Source: Chitinophaga pinensis
GTDB taxonomy: Bacteria > Bacteroidota > Bacteroidia > SXHM01
Length of the DNA: 47,431 nt
Direction: 5' to 3'
NCBI GenBank assembly: GCA_945889235.1
Contig: CAMDBK010000003.1
Coordinates: forward strand, 1 to 47,431
Below, piece after piece: positions 25,693 through 34,167 of this stretch (positions are counted from its first letter, which is position 1; the number at the start of each line of letters is the position of its first letter). The translations under genes and the position numbers were made by a program. The notes below the pieces were generated by a model. It saw nothing but the letters and a program-made list of their open reading frames with translations, was not told the DNA's origin and did not search any database.

Positions 25693-25755
25693 AATTTGTA
25701 TCGCATGCATGAGAAATAGCGTCACCCACAAGAGAAATGCGTTCGCTGATTAAAG
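25588..25755. repeat. Degenerate tandem repeat, 21-bp period, about eight units
   Basis: This fills the 308-bp gap between 25541 and 25848. Units begin at 25588, 25609, 25630, 25651, 25672, 25693, 25714 and 25735, with an approximate consensus AAATTAAGTCACATACATGA. The AGTC-like core recurs at exactly 21-bp spacing (AGTC, AGTC, AATC, AGTC, CAAC, TATC, CGTC, GTTC), and ACATG/ACACG-like cores recur in phase. There are no spacers, so it is not CRISPR. It may be an operator array (two helical turns per unit) for the adjacent HTH protein, or a worn-out heptad-coding repeat. Confidence 0.7.
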
Positions 25756-25817
25756 TGCCGGATAGCAGTAAAGAGCGGATTGAATTTTTATTCGAAGTAG
25801 TACAACCGACATTTATT

Positions 25818-25825
25818 TATTTTTG
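25818..25825 (+). promoter_or_regulatory. Candidate -7 promoter element
   Basis: TATTTTTG fits TAnnTTTG and lies 24 bp before the ATG of the DUF4412-like gene. No clear TTG is found at the right distance upstream. Confidence 0.35.
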
Positions 25826-25848
25826 TCCCATAACCTAAAAACAAATCC

Positions 25849-26496
25849 ATGAGTAAAAAAACAACCTTCCTTATTCTCTGCTTAATAGCAACCACCAACC
25901 TCTTTGCCCAAAAAGTATTTGAAGGGCATATCAGTTATTCGTTTCAGATATTGGGTGAAAATTCTGAAATGGCGGCAGGCATGATGCCCACTTCCATGGA
26001 ATTTTATTCAAACAAAAAAAATACACTGGTAAAAATGGAAGGCGGACTTTTGGCAACCATGATGGGTGATATGCTTGCTACCTCTAAAGAATCATACCAG
26101 ATTAAGCATGAAGAAAAAATAGCTTATGTGATTAAAAAAACAGAACCTGCCAAAAACGATGGTGCAAAAGTGGTAAAGGAAGATGAGGTAATAACCTTAC
26201 AAGGACTTAGCTGCCAGAAATACAAGGTAACCAAAACAGATGACAAGGGCGAGCAACTGGTTTACATCTGGATTAGTACTGATTACATACTTCCCTTAAC
26301 AGGCGGTAAAGGAACCGAAAACCTTTCTGTTCCCGGAGTACCCGGAATGGCCATGAAAATTATGTCGAGCCAAATGGGGCTTACTGTTGTTATTACAGCT
26401 ACTGAAATGCAACAGACAAAGCAGGACAAAAAATATTTCAGCGTACCTAAAGGCTATGCAAAGAAAGATTTTGTACCCGGAGAAATGGGCATGTAA
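25849..26496 (+). CDS. Secreted DUF4412-like protein
   Basis: This is a 215-residue exported protein with a signal peptide ending NLFAQ (residue 20). The body has the two-lobed layout of DUF4412/GLPGLI-like periplasmic proteins: EGHISYSFQ near the start, a Met-rich segment (MAAGMMPTSMEFYSNKKN), KVEGGLLATMMGDM, then TLQGLSCQKYKVT and the C-terminal FSVPKGYAKKDFVPGEMGM. Function of the family is unknown; a lipid- or ligand-binding role in the periplasm has been suggested by fold only. The next gene begins 48 bp downstream under its own strong promoter. Confidence 0.8.
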   Translation: MSKKTTFLILCLIATTNLFAQKVFEGHISYSFQILGENSEMAAGMMPTSMEFYSNKKNTLVKMEGGLLATMMGDMLATSKESYQIKHEEKIAYVIKKTEPAKNDGAKVVKEDEVITLQGLSCQKYKVTKTDDKGEQLVYIWISTDYILPLTGGKGTENLSVPGVPGMAMKIMSSQMGLTVVITATEMQQTKQDKKYFSVPKGYAKKDFVPGEMGM

Positions 26497-26526
26497 TTGG
26501 TAAATTAACCTGTATTTTTACCTTTG
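26497..26526 (+). promoter_or_regulatory. Bacteroidota promoter for hpt
   Basis: TTG (26497-26499), a 19-bp spacer and TACCTTTG (26519-26526) match the consensus TTG-N19/20-TAnnTTTG exactly. The hpt ATG is 18 bp downstream, so the leader would be very short. Confidence 0.75.
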
Positions 26527-26544
26527 CTACCCCTTTAGCAAAAA

Positions 26545-27096
26545 ATGCAGGAAACAATTACAAAAACGGTTCAGCTTCACGACAAGAAATTTGCGCCTCA
26601 TATAAGTGCCACAGAAATTGAAAAAGCAGTTGTCCGTGTAGCTACAAAAATCAATACCGACCTTGCGGGAAAAAATCCCTTGTTTGTTTGTGTACTCAAT
26701 GGCGTTTTTCTTTTTGCCGCTGATTTGCTCCGCAAAATTGAAACCCCTTGCGAAATAAGTTTTGTTAAAGTTTCGTCTTATGAAGGAACTGCATCTTCAG
26801 GAGAAGTAAAAACCCAGATTGGTTTAAAAGAAGATATAAAAGGTAGAACCATAGTATTGGTAGAAGATATTATTGACAGCGGAAACACCATTGCCAAACT
26901 ATTGCCGATACTTGAAAGTCAGCAGCCGGCAGCAATTAAAATTGCAACACTGCTCTTTAAACCATCTGCTTTTAAAAGAGATTTTAAAATTGATTACATC
27001 GGGCTGGAAATTCCGAATGATTTTGTAGTAGGCTACGGATTAGACTACAACGGATTGGGACGTAACTTGCCCGAAATTTATAAGATAACTGAATAA
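26545..27096 (+). CDS. hpt: Hypoxanthine phosphoribosyltransferase
   Basis: This is a 183-residue type I phosphoribosyltransferase that makes IMP/GMP from hypoxanthine/guanine and PRPP in purine salvage. The PRPP motif is VLVEDIIDSGNTIAKLL (about 112-128). FVKVSSYEGTASSGEVK is the flexible loop, and VVGYGLDYNGLGRNLPEIY at the C-terminus carries the base-binding and metal residues. The length is normal for the family. Its promoter overlaps the preceding gene's end region. The short gap to adk carries repeat-like DNA rather than a terminator. Confidence 0.95.
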   Translation: MQETITKTVQLHDKKFAPHISATEIEKAVVRVATKINTDLAGKNPLFVCVLNGVFLFAADLLRKIETPCEISFVKVSSYEGTASSGEVKTQIGLKEDIKGRTIVLVEDIIDSGNTIAKLLPILESQQPAAIKIATLLFKPSAFKRDFKIDYIGLEIPNDFVVGYGLDYNGLGRNLPEIYKITE

Positions 27097-27130
27097 TGAA
27101 TATCGAACAAGGAATGATGAATAATGAAGT
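27097..27130. repeat. Intergenic repeat-like sequence between hpt and adk
   Basis: TGAATATCGAACAAGGAATG followed by ATGAATAATGAAG resembles the short GAATATCGAACAAGGAAT-type elements often found between genes in Bacteroidota. Only one copy occurs in this window, so the family assignment rests on memory. Confidence 0.4.
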
Positions 27131-27131
27131 A

Positions 27132-27161
27132 TTGTCTGCATTTCTAAATTAGATATTTTTC
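27132..27161 (+). promoter_or_regulatory. Candidate promoter for adk
   Basis: TTG (27132-27134), a 19-bp spacer and TATTTTTC (27154-27161) match the Bacteroidota promoter with one mismatch in the -7 box. The adk ATG lies 13 bp downstream, so the transcript would be nearly leaderless. Confidence 0.45.
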
Positions 27162-27174
27162 AAATTTATATACC

Positions 27175-27744
27175 ATGCTTAACCTCGTTTTATTTGGTCC
27201 TCCGGGTGCAGGAAAAGGAACACAAAGTGAAAAACTGATTGCCAACTATCAATTGGTACATCTCTCAACAGGCTATATTCTGCGCAATGAAATTAAAAAC
27301 CAAACCGCACTTGGACTAGAAGCCAAAAAATTAATGGATGACGGAATTCTTGTTCCCGATGAAGTGGTTATAGGAATGATTGGCAACAAACTGGAAGAAA
27401 ATAAAAACGCGAAAGGATTTATTTTTGATGGGTTTCCGCGCACTACTGCACAAGCCGAAGCGTTAGATAAACTGCTTGCCGGAAAAAACACAGCGGTTAC
27501 CATGATGCTGGCGCTGGAAGTTGACAACGAAGAACTGACCAAACGTTTATTGCTTCGCGGAAAAGATTCAGGTCGCGCTGATGACAGTAATGAAAGCATT
27601 ATCCGTAACCGCATTAACGAATACAATAACAAAACAGCACCCCTTAAAAGCTATTACACTGCACAAGGAAAATTCCACGCAGTGAATGGTATTGGTAGCG
27701 TTGATGAGATTTTTACCGCGCTGTGTAAGTTGATTGATAAATAA
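27175..27744 (+). CDS. adk: Adenylate kinase
   Basis: This is a 189-residue adenylate kinase, interconverting ATP + AMP and 2 ADP. The P-loop is GPPGAGKGTQ (8-17), STGYILRNEI is the AMP-binding start, GFIFDGFPRTTAQAEAL is diagnostic and LLLRGKDSGRADD is the lid region. The lid is the short form without zinc cysteines, which is usual in this phylum. It lies in a housekeeping run hpt-adk-obg-ispD, all on the plus strand with their own gaps. Confidence 0.96.
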   Translation: MLNLVLFGPPGAGKGTQSEKLIANYQLVHLSTGYILRNEIKNQTALGLEAKKLMDDGILVPDEVVIGMIGNKLEENKNAKGFIFDGFPRTTAQAEALDKLLAGKNTAVTMMLALEVDNEELTKRLLLRGKDSGRADDSNESIIRNRINEYNNKTAPLKSYYTAQGKFHAVNGIGSVDEIFTALCKLIDK

Positions 27745-27748
27745 ATTG

Positions 27749-27820
27749 TCTCGCAAAGCCGCAAAGAGCGCAAAGCGAAAAATTGTGCAGAAACTTTGCG
27801 ACCTTTGCGCCTCTGCGAGA
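27749..27820. repeat. Long inverted repeat between adk and obg
   Basis: A 27-nt arm (27749-27775) rich in GCAAAG pairs with a 27-nt arm (27794-27820) rich in CTTTGCG; 23 of 27 positions match, with an 18-nt loop. It belongs to the CAAAG-type intergenic elements also seen at 24252, 35915 and 38684. It could end or stabilise the adk transcript. It stops 10 bp before the obg ATG. Confidence 0.7.
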
Positions 27821-27830
27821 AACCTAACCT

Positions 27831-28832
27831 ATGTCTGAATCTAATTTTGTTGATTATGTAAAAATCTGTTGCCGCTCGGGCGCAGGCGGACCGGGCTCAC
27901 GGCATTTCCACCGCGATAAGCAAAATGCCAAAGGCGGTCCCGATGGCGGTGATGGCGGACGGGGCGGACATATTATTCTGAAAGGCAGCAGTCAGGTTTG
28001 GACTCTTATTCACTTAAAATTTCGCAAACACGTAATTGCCGGTCCGGGTGAAAGTGGCGGTAGCTCACGCAAAACAGGTGCTGAAGGAAAAGACGAGGTA
28101 TTGGAAGTTCCGCTGGGAACCATTATAAAAGATGCCGAAACCGGTGAAGTAGAATTTGAAATAACACAAGAGGGAGAAGAAAAAGTATTGCTTGCCGGTG
28201 GGCGTGGCGGCTTGGGAAACGACCATTTTAAAACATCCACCAATCAGGCGCCTAAATATGCACAGCCCGGTGAAGATGGACAAGAGGTCTGGAAAATTCT
28301 GGAGTTAAAAATACTTGCCGATGTAGGTTTGGTGGGTTTCCCTAATGCCGGAAAATCTACGTTGCTATCGGTGGTTTCAGCTGCAAAACCTGAGATTGCG
28401 AATTACCCGTTTACCACATTGGTTCCCAATCTGGGCATTGTAAAATACCGCGATTACAAAAGTTTTGTAATGGCAGATATTCCCGGAATTATTGAAGGCG
28501 CGCACGAAGGCAAAGGACTTGGAATGCGCTTTCTGCGGCACATTGAGCGTAATTCTATTTTGTTGTTCATGGTTCCTGCCGACACGGGCGACATTGCAAA
28601 AGAGTATAAAATTCTGCTGAATGAATTGAAAGAATACAATCCTGAATTGCTGCATAAAAAACGTTTGCTCGCTATTTCAAAATGCGATTTGTTAGATGAT
28701 GAACTGGAAACAGAATTGAAAAAAGAAGTAAAAAAATCTGTGAAAGGAATTGAAATTCTTTTCATATCATCGCATACCGAAAAAGGAATTCTGAAGTTGA
28801 AAGATGCCATCTGGAAAAGTATAAACGGATGA
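27831..28832 (+). CDS. obg: GTPase Obg/CgtA
   Basis: This is a 333-residue essential GTPase linked to 50S ribosome assembly and stress signalling. The Gly-rich Obg fold fills residues 1-160 (GGDGGRGGHIIL, GRGGLGN). The G domain follows: G1 GFPNAGKST, G2 YPFTTLVPNLG, G3 DIPGIIEGAHEGKGLG, G4 SKCDLL and G5 ISSHTEKG. The C-terminal TGS-like/OCT extension of Gram-positive Obg is missing, as usual for short forms. Neighbours are adk and ispD. Confidence 0.96.
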   Translation: MSESNFVDYVKICCRSGAGGPGSRHFHRDKQNAKGGPDGGDGGRGGHIILKGSSQVWTLIHLKFRKHVIAGPGESGGSSRKTGAEGKDEVLEVPLGTIIKDAETGEVEFEITQEGEEKVLLAGGRGGLGNDHFKTSTNQAPKYAQPGEDGQEVWKILELKILADVGLVGFPNAGKSTLLSVVSAAKPEIANYPFTTLVPNLGIVKYRDYKSFVMADIPGIIEGAHEGKGLGMRFLRHIERNSILLFMVPADTGDIAKEYKILLNELKEYNPELLHKKRLLAISKCDLLDDELETELKKEVKKSVKGIEILFISSHTEKGILKLKDAIWKSING

Positions 28833-28841
28833 AAAATGTTA

Positions 28842-28901
28842 GCCACGAATTACACTAATTGAAACTAATTAATTTGTGATAAATTTGTGAAAATTAGTGG
28901 C
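28842..28901. repeat. Imperfect inverted repeat, GCCACGAATTACACTAATT type
   Basis: GCCACGAATTACACTAATT at the left is mirrored by AAATTAGTGGC at the right end, with intervening AATTTGTGA repeats. It lies in the 77-bp gap before ispD. It resembles a dispersed Bacteroidota intergenic element; only this copy is in the window. Confidence 0.5.
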
Positions 28902-28909
28902 AAAATAAA

Positions 28910-29593
28910 ATGAAACGATACGCGATAATAGTAGCAGGTGGTTCAGGAACACGGATGCATTCTTCTGTTCCCAAACAATTTTTGCCGCTTGCCGGAAAAC
29001 CTGTTTTGTTCTATTCATTAGAGGCGTTCTATAATTTTGATAACGATGTTGAAATCATCCTCGCCCTTCCGGCAGATTCATTTTCAGATTGGGAAAAACT
29101 ATGTTCAGATTATAATTTCAATATTGCTCACAAAGTTGTTACAGGTGGCGAAACCCGTTTTCAGTCCGTACAAAACGGACTTCAATCAGTAAGCGAGAAA
29201 GGAATTGTTGCCGTGCATGATGCAGCCCGTCCGTTGGTTTCGGTTGAAACAATTGCCCGCAGTTTTGAAGCGTCAGAGAAATTTGGTGCTGCTGTTCCTT
29301 TTATTCCTTTGAATGACTCTATACGTTTTTACAACGGGCACGAAAGCCGCTCATTAGACCGCAACAAACATGTATTGGTTCAAACGCCCCAATGTTTCCG
29401 TTCCGATGTGTTAATTTCTGCTTACCAAACTGAGTTTCAACCCTTTTTTACCGATGATGCCAGCGTTGTTGAATCAGCAGGTTTTACTGTTCATCTGGTA
29501 GATGGAAACGCTGAAAACATCAAAATCACTACTCCTTCAGACTTTATTATAGCCGAAACCCTTGCCAAATCTGTTAAATCAAAAGTGTTTTAA
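28910..29593 (+). CDS. ispD: 2-C-methyl-D-erythritol 4-phosphate cytidylyltransferase
   Basis: This is a 227-residue nucleotidyltransferase of the MEP isoprenoid pathway, forming CDP-methylerythritol from CTP and MEP. The N-terminal signature is IIVAGGSGTRMHSSVPKQFLPL (6-27), VAVHDAARPLV (about 99-109) is the second conserved motif and TDDASVVE the third. The ribitol-5-phosphate cytidylyltransferase TarI is a close relative; without teichoic-acid genes nearby, IspD is preferred. The product would supply undecaprenyl phosphate needed by the envelope pathways in this window. Confidence 0.93.
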   Translation: MKRYAIIVAGGSGTRMHSSVPKQFLPLAGKPVLFYSLEAFYNFDNDVEIILALPADSFSDWEKLCSDYNFNIAHKVVTGGETRFQSVQNGLQSVSEKGIVAVHDAARPLVSVETIARSFEASEKFGAAVPFIPLNDSIRFYNGHESRSLDRNKHVLVQTPQCFRSDVLISAYQTEFQPFFTDDASVVESAGFTVHLVDGNAENIKITTPSDFIIAETLAKSVKSKVF

Positions 29594-29628
29594 ACATTGG
29601 CATGTTGAGAATAACCTTTTAGGTTTAA

Positions 29629-29659
29629 TTGCGTTTTAAGTTGCGTTGTTTTATACTTG
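29629..29659 (+). promoter_or_regulatory. Candidate promoter for the carboxypeptidase gene
   Basis: TTG (29629-29631), a 20-bp spacer and TATACTTG (29652-29659) match the Bacteroidota promoter with one mismatch. It falls inside the TTG-initiated extension of the downstream ORF, which argues for the inner ATG at 29712 as the true start. Confidence 0.5.
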
Positions 29660-29711
29660 CAGCCTTCAAATGCAATATTTAAGACAAAATAACGTTAACA
29701 TAATAAAAGCC

Positions 29712-30731
29712 ATGCGTAATTTCATAGCACCTGTTATTGTTGTTTTACTTATTCTTCTGCTTCCCGGAAGAATGCCCGGCATGGGCTATGGCAACGGCAT
29801 TATTTCCAGTGATACCACGGGTGTTCTGCGCACAAAAAAGAGCAATGAGTATGTACTTGCCATTGACACTTCACTTGGCTACAACGAAAAATATATGCGT
29901 AGTGCTTTAATTTATGACATGAACACCAATACGGTGGTTTGGGAAAAGCAGATGAAAACGCAGGTACCTATTGCCTCACTTACAAAAATGATGGTAGCAC
30001 TTCTTACCATTGAAGATATAAAAGCCGGTATTATTGACTGGAAAACTCCTGTAACTGTTACCAAAGAAGCAAGTCTTGTAATGGACTCGCGGGTTTTTTT
30101 GAAAGAAGGAGCGGTTCTTACTGTCGAAGAACTTTTTGAAGCTTCGATGATACGGTCAGCTAATGATGCAGCCTATCTTTTGGCTCAATGGGGTTGCGGC
30201 ACTGAAGAATATTTTGTTCAACGTATGAACGAAAAAGCAAAGGAACTCGGAATGAAAAACACCCATTACTGGAATTCAAATGGCTTACCCGGAAAAATGT
30301 TTGGCACAAAAGACAATTACTCAACAGCCGAAGATTTATTGATACTTGCCCGCGAAGCCCTCAAACATCCTGAATATATTGAGATAGCCAGCCGCGAAAA
30401 AGAAACGCTTAACAATGGCTATAATCAACTTGAATATGAAAACCGCAACAAACTTGTTAAATATTACAAAGATGAAATTGACGGGTTGAAAACGGGATAC
30501 ACCAAAAATGCAAAAACCTGTATTGTTGCTACTTCAAAGCGTTGTGACCACCGCGTCATTTCTATTATTTTGGGTGTTGAAAGTTCTACCACACGCAACG
30601 ATATTGCAGTAAACCTCTTCAATAATTATTACAAAAGCATCGGCCTCGGTGTTTTGGGACAAGACCTTGAACCCCCTGTCGCAAATGAACAGGAATGCAT
30701 TGAAGAAACGAACGAGAACGGTTCGAATTAA
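29712..30731 (+). CDS. D-alanyl-D-alanine carboxypeptidase, S11 family (DacA/PBP5-like)
   Basis: This is a penicillin-binding serine peptidase that trims the terminal D-Ala of peptidoglycan stem peptides. Counting from the ATG at 29712 (339 residues): SLTK with S89 and K92, SAN at 149-151 and KTG at 260-262 form the complete catalytic set. A hydrophobic N-terminal signal segment (IAPVIVVLLILLLPG) precedes. The open frame extends 66 bp upstream to a TTG, but that part overlaps the likely promoter and would put extra residues before the signal. The C-terminal PBP5 beta domain seems short or absent. It precedes the urea-transporter fusion operon. Confidence 0.92.
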   Translation: MRNFIAPVIVVLLILLLPGRMPGMGYGNGIISSDTTGVLRTKKSNEYVLAIDTSLGYNEKYMRSALIYDMNTNTVVWEKQMKTQVPIASLTKMMVALLTIEDIKAGIIDWKTPVTVTKEASLVMDSRVFLKEGAVLTVEELFEASMIRSANDAAYLLAQWGCGTEEYFVQRMNEKAKELGMKNTHYWNSNGLPGKMFGTKDNYSTAEDLLILAREALKHPEYIEIASREKETLNNGYNQLEYENRNKLVKYYKDEIDGLKTGYTKNAKTCIVATSKRCDHRVISIILGVESSTTRNDIAVNLFNNYYKSIGLGVLGQDLEPPVANEQECIEETNENGSN

Positions 30732-30781
30732 TTTTTTTGATTTCGTTACCCTTGTATAATTTAAGGGCTTTATTCTGACAA

Positions 30782-32956
30782 ATGACCATTCGCAAGTTTG
30801 CAGACCTTTTTTTCTCCGGTGTAATCAACAGTTATTCGCAGATATTTTTCAGCAATAACAAATGGTTTGCATTGCTGTTGATTATTACTTCTTTCATTGA
30901 CCCGTATGCAGGTCTGGGTGGAATTGTCGCGGTGGTAGTCAGCAATCTGTTTGCTTATTATATCGGCCTAAGTCCTGATAATATCCGGAACGGAGTGTAT
31001 GGCTTTAACTCAGCCATGATAGGAATGGTGCTGGGTGTTTATTTCAAACTCAGCGCTGAATCAATTTTGATTTTATGCATGGCTTCGCTGTTCACGTTAT
31101 TGTTAACAGTTGCATTCCTTGCATGGGCTTCAAAGTATGGAGTGCCGTTTATGAGCTTTCCTTTTCTCATTTGTATCTGGACGGTGTTACTTACTACACG
31201 CACCTACTCATCACTTGAATTAAGCGAGCGCGGAATTTATACCATTAATGAACTCTGGTTTCTTGGCGGTGAAAATCTTGTGGGGTTTTACAACTTCCTG
31301 AATGATCCGCCAATTCCGCAATACATGGATGTATACCTGAAATCACTGGGAGCAATTTTCTTCCAATACAACCTGATTGCAGGAGTTTTAATTTTTGTCG
31401 GCATGTTGATTTTCTCACGCATTTCGTTGGTGCTTTCCATTGTCGGTTTTGCAACAGGCTATGCATATTACAAAATTACCGGAGCAGATTTTACACAGCT
31501 GCAATACAGTTATATCGGCTTTAATTTTATTCTTTCTGCCATTGCGTTGGGTGGTTTTTTTCTCATCCCTTCACCGCGTTCTTTTCTGGCGGTATTGCTT
31601 TCCATTCCTTTGATTGCATTGTTGATTGGAGCTTGTGCATATGTTTTAGGAATGTATCAGTTACCAACGTATTCATTGCCCTTTAACATAATTGTGATGT
31701 TAGTTTTGTATGTGTTGCAATTGCGTTATGTAAACTACGGACCATACCTTGTGCAGGAACAATTTTTTTCTCCCGAAAAAAATCTTTACAGTTTTTTATA
31801 TCGAAAAGAACGCTATTACAATCAAACGTATTATCACATTCATCTTCCGTTTTTTGGTGAATGGAAAGTCTCTCAGGGACATAGTGGAAATATTACCCAC
31901 AAAGGCGATTGGAAAGAAGCATGGGATTTTGTGGTAACAGATGAACACGATAAAACCTGGCGTTCACCGGGAACAAATGTGACGGATTTTTATTGCTACA
32001 ATCTTCCGGTTCTTGCTCCGCAAGCGGGTTATGTAATTAAAGTTGAGGACAACGTAGATGATAACACAATTGGCGGTGTTGACCTTGAACACAATTGGGG
32101 AAACACCATTATCATCAAGCACGGTGAAGACCTTTACAGCAAATTGAGCCACATAAAAAAAGGCAGTTATAAAGTAAAGGAAGGTGATTATGTGCATAAA
32201 GGTGATGTACTGGCAACCTGCGGAAACAGTGGTCGTTCACCAGAGCCACATATTCATTTTCAATTGCAGGTAACACCATTTGTTGCATCAAAAACGATTA
32301 AATATCCAATTAGTTATTACGTTAGCAAAAAGAAAGATGCGTATGATTTTCACTCATTTGATTATCCGAAAGAAGGTGAATTGATTTCGCGTGTAGCAGG
32401 AACAAAACTATTGAAAGACGCATTTTATTTTATCCCTGGAAAAAGTATTTCATGGAATTTTGAAGGTGAAGCTTTTGAGTGGGAAATTTTTACGAACGCT
32501 TATAACCAGGCTTATATTTATTGTCGGAAAACCAATTCTGTAGCCTATTTCGTGAACAATGACACGCTGCATTACTTCACCGAATTTTATGGTGACAAAA
32601 AATCATTGCTCTATTATTTTTACCTCGGTGCGCACAAAATTTTGCTGGGCTATTATCAGAATATGGAAGTGAATGATTTGCTTCCTGTGGAAGGTTTTTA
32701 TTCAGGTCCTGCAAAATTCTTTCAGGATTTTATTGCACCGTTTTACATTTTCCTGAAGACAAACTATGTTTCGCGCTTTGTTTCGGTTGATGATGTAAAT
32801 TATCCGCAGCAGATTAAACTAAGTTCGGTTGCCGAAGTCAGAGCATACGGAATGGAGAACAGGAAAATTGAGTTTGACTTGACGCTGAGCGTAAATAAAA
32901 TTTCATCATTCACCATTACCGAGAAAGGAAAGAAAAGGGAAGCGGTATGCGATTGA
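30782..32956 (+). CDS. Urea-transporter-family membrane domain fused to an M23 peptidase domain
   Basis: This 724-residue protein has two parts. Residues about 25-320 are a polytopic domain with the duplicated urea-transporter motifs: GVYGFNSAMIGM and GVPFMSFPF in the first half, YIGFNFILSAIALGG and LPTYSLPFN in the second. From about 345 a lysostaphin-like M23 metallopeptidase fold follows, with candidate zinc ligands H373, D382 and H490-I-H492 (EPHIHFQL), plus H457. About 220 residues of unknown beta-rich sequence end the protein. Channel and cell-wall peptidase activity in one chain is unusual. The M23 part would sit in the periplasm. It overlaps the next gene by 10 bp. Confidence 0.85.
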   Translation: MTIRKFADLFFSGVINSYSQIFFSNNKWFALLLIITSFIDPYAGLGGIVAVVVSNLFAYYIGLSPDNIRNGVYGFNSAMIGMVLGVYFKLSAESILILCMASLFTLLLTVAFLAWASKYGVPFMSFPFLICIWTVLLTTRTYSSLELSERGIYTINELWFLGGENLVGFYNFLNDPPIPQYMDVYLKSLGAIFFQYNLIAGVLIFVGMLIFSRISLVLSIVGFATGYAYYKITGADFTQLQYSYIGFNFILSAIALGGFFLIPSPRSFLAVLLSIPLIALLIGACAYVLGMYQLPTYSLPFNIIVMLVLYVLQLRYVNYGPYLVQEQFFSPEKNLYSFLYRKERYYNQTYYHIHLPFFGEWKVSQGHSGNITHKGDWKEAWDFVVTDEHDKTWRSPGTNVTDFYCYNLPVLAPQAGYVIKVEDNVDDNTIGGVDLEHNWGNTIIIKHGEDLYSKLSHIKKGSYKVKEGDYVHKGDVLATCGNSGRSPEPHIHFQLQVTPFVASKTIKYPISYYVSKKKDAYDFHSFDYPKEGELISRVAGTKLLKDAFYFIPGKSISWNFEGEAFEWEIFTNAYNQAYIYCRKTNSVAYFVNNDTLHYFTEFYGDKKSLLYYFYLGAHKILLGYYQNMEVNDLLPVEGFYSGPAKFFQDFIAPFYIFLKTNYVSRFVSVDDVNYPQQIKLSSVAEVRAYGMENRKIEFDLTLSVNKISSFTITEKGKKREAVCD

Positions 32957-34167
32957 TTCTTGTTGTAGTATTTCTTTTGCAAATAATAAATTCCGCAAAA
33001 GCCCAGTCACAACTCACATTCAGTGAAGTTGAAAGCCGCAGTTATAAACTTTACTTAGAACAAAAATGGGATTCACTGATTGATTATGTTCATACTGCAA
33101 ACAAAGCCGGTATAGAATATTATTACTTACAGGCGCGACTTGGTGCAGCATTGTATGAAAAGAAAAAATACCGCAGCGCGGCATTCACTTTTCAAAAAGC
33201 ATTGAAATATAATTCCTCAGACAGTTATGCAAAAAGAAGTTTGTATTACAGTTTACTGAACTCAAACAATACCACTGCATCGCGCTACCTGAGCGGAAAG
33301 TCAGAAAGCATCAGAAAAGAAACGGATACACTTCGTTACAACAGAATTGGTTTTATTTATGCCGAAGGCGGAGTAAAAATCTGCAACAAAAAGGAGCCGC
33401 TTGGTAATATGAATTATCTCAACCTTGGCTTGCGACACAGCCTTGGAAGAAGAATTAATTTGTATCACGCGTTTACATTTCTTGGTCAATACAAACACTA
33501 CCAGCAAATAAAACAGTCAAGCTACTATTTGGGCGCATGGATTCAATTGGGAGTGAACTGGAAAGTTTGTCCTTCTGCTCACTTATTCTGGATTACTAAA
33601 AGTCAACAAACTGAAATCCCCATTGGTCCACCGCGTCCTTTGGCAAGAGCAAGCAAATCAAATGAGCAGGCAGTTTCCTTAGTGTTGCAACGCAGTTTCC
33701 GGGTTTTTGATTTGGGTGCAATGGCGAGTTACAATAATTTCGACAGCATTTCTGCTGGACAGTTTGGAGGATATGTAACGCTATATCCTTTTGGCAGCAA
33801 TGTTTTCAGCGCAACTACAACAGTTGTTTATCACACCCGGAAAATGTCAACCTACCAAACGATTTTAAAAGAAACAATCAATTTAAGACTGCTGAAATTT
33901 CTGTGGATCACCGGTGAATATGCTTATGGAAATGAACAGGTTCAATTTAACCCGGAAGCAGCTTTTCCCGCCAACAACAGCATTGATCCTAATAACTACC
34001 GATATTCAATATTATTAACTTCGCCAGTTTCAAAATCGGTTTCGCTGTATGGATTTTATCAGCATGAAGACAAGGATGAAATAATTACTGACCCAATATC
34101 GCACAATATCACAAGAATCAATTATACTTTTAATTCAATTATTTTCGGACTAAAAATTAAACTATGA
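32947..34167 (+). CDS. Secreted TPR plus outer-membrane beta-barrel-like protein
   Basis: This is a 406-residue exported protein. A signal peptide ends at NSAKAQ (residue 20). Residues about 25-110 contain two TPR-like helical hairpins (AALYEKKKYRSAAFTFQKAL). From about 120 to the end are alternating amphipathic strands that end in an aromatic/hydrophobic strand (FNSIIFGLKIKL), as in outer-membrane barrels; YaiO-type proteins have this layout. It is translationally coupled to both neighbours (10-bp and 4-bp overlaps), so it probably works with the urea-transporter/M23 fusion, for example as its outer-membrane partner. Substrate unknown. Confidence 0.78.
   Translation: MRLILVVVFLLQIINSAKAQSQLTFSEVESRSYKLYLEQKWDSLIDYVHTANKAGIEYYYLQARLGAALYEKKKYRSAAFTFQKALKYNSSDSYAKRSLYYSLLNSNNTTASRYLSGKSESIRKETDTLRYNRIGFIYAEGGVKICNKKEPLGNMNYLNLGLRHSLGRRINLYHAFTFLGQYKHYQQIKQSSYYLGAWIQLGVNWKVCPSAHLFWITKSQQTEIPIGPPRPLARASKSNEQAVSLVLQRSFRVFDLGAMASYNNFDSISAGQFGGYVTLYPFGSNVFSATTTVVYHTRKMSTYQTILKETINLRLLKFLWITGEYAYGNEQVQFNPEAAFPANNSIDPNNYRYSILLTSPVSKSVSLYGFYQHEDKDEIITDPISHNITRINYTFNSIIFGLKIKL

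Noticed and set aside
25588..25755. CRISPR array
   Set aside because: Units are contiguous at 21 bp, degenerate and lack spacers, and no cas genes are present.
28454..28846. 130-codon minus-strand ORF
   Set aside because: It is antisense to the conserved G domain of obg and looks like a codon-bias shadow.
28910..29593. TarI-type ribitol-phosphate cytidylyltransferase
   Set aside because: The sequence fits both families, but no teichoic-acid or ribitol genes are nearby and the housekeeping context favours IspD.
29646..29711. TTG-initiated extension of the carboxypeptidase gene
   Set aside because: It overlaps a likely promoter and would place 22 extra residues before the signal peptide; the ATG at 29712 is preferred.
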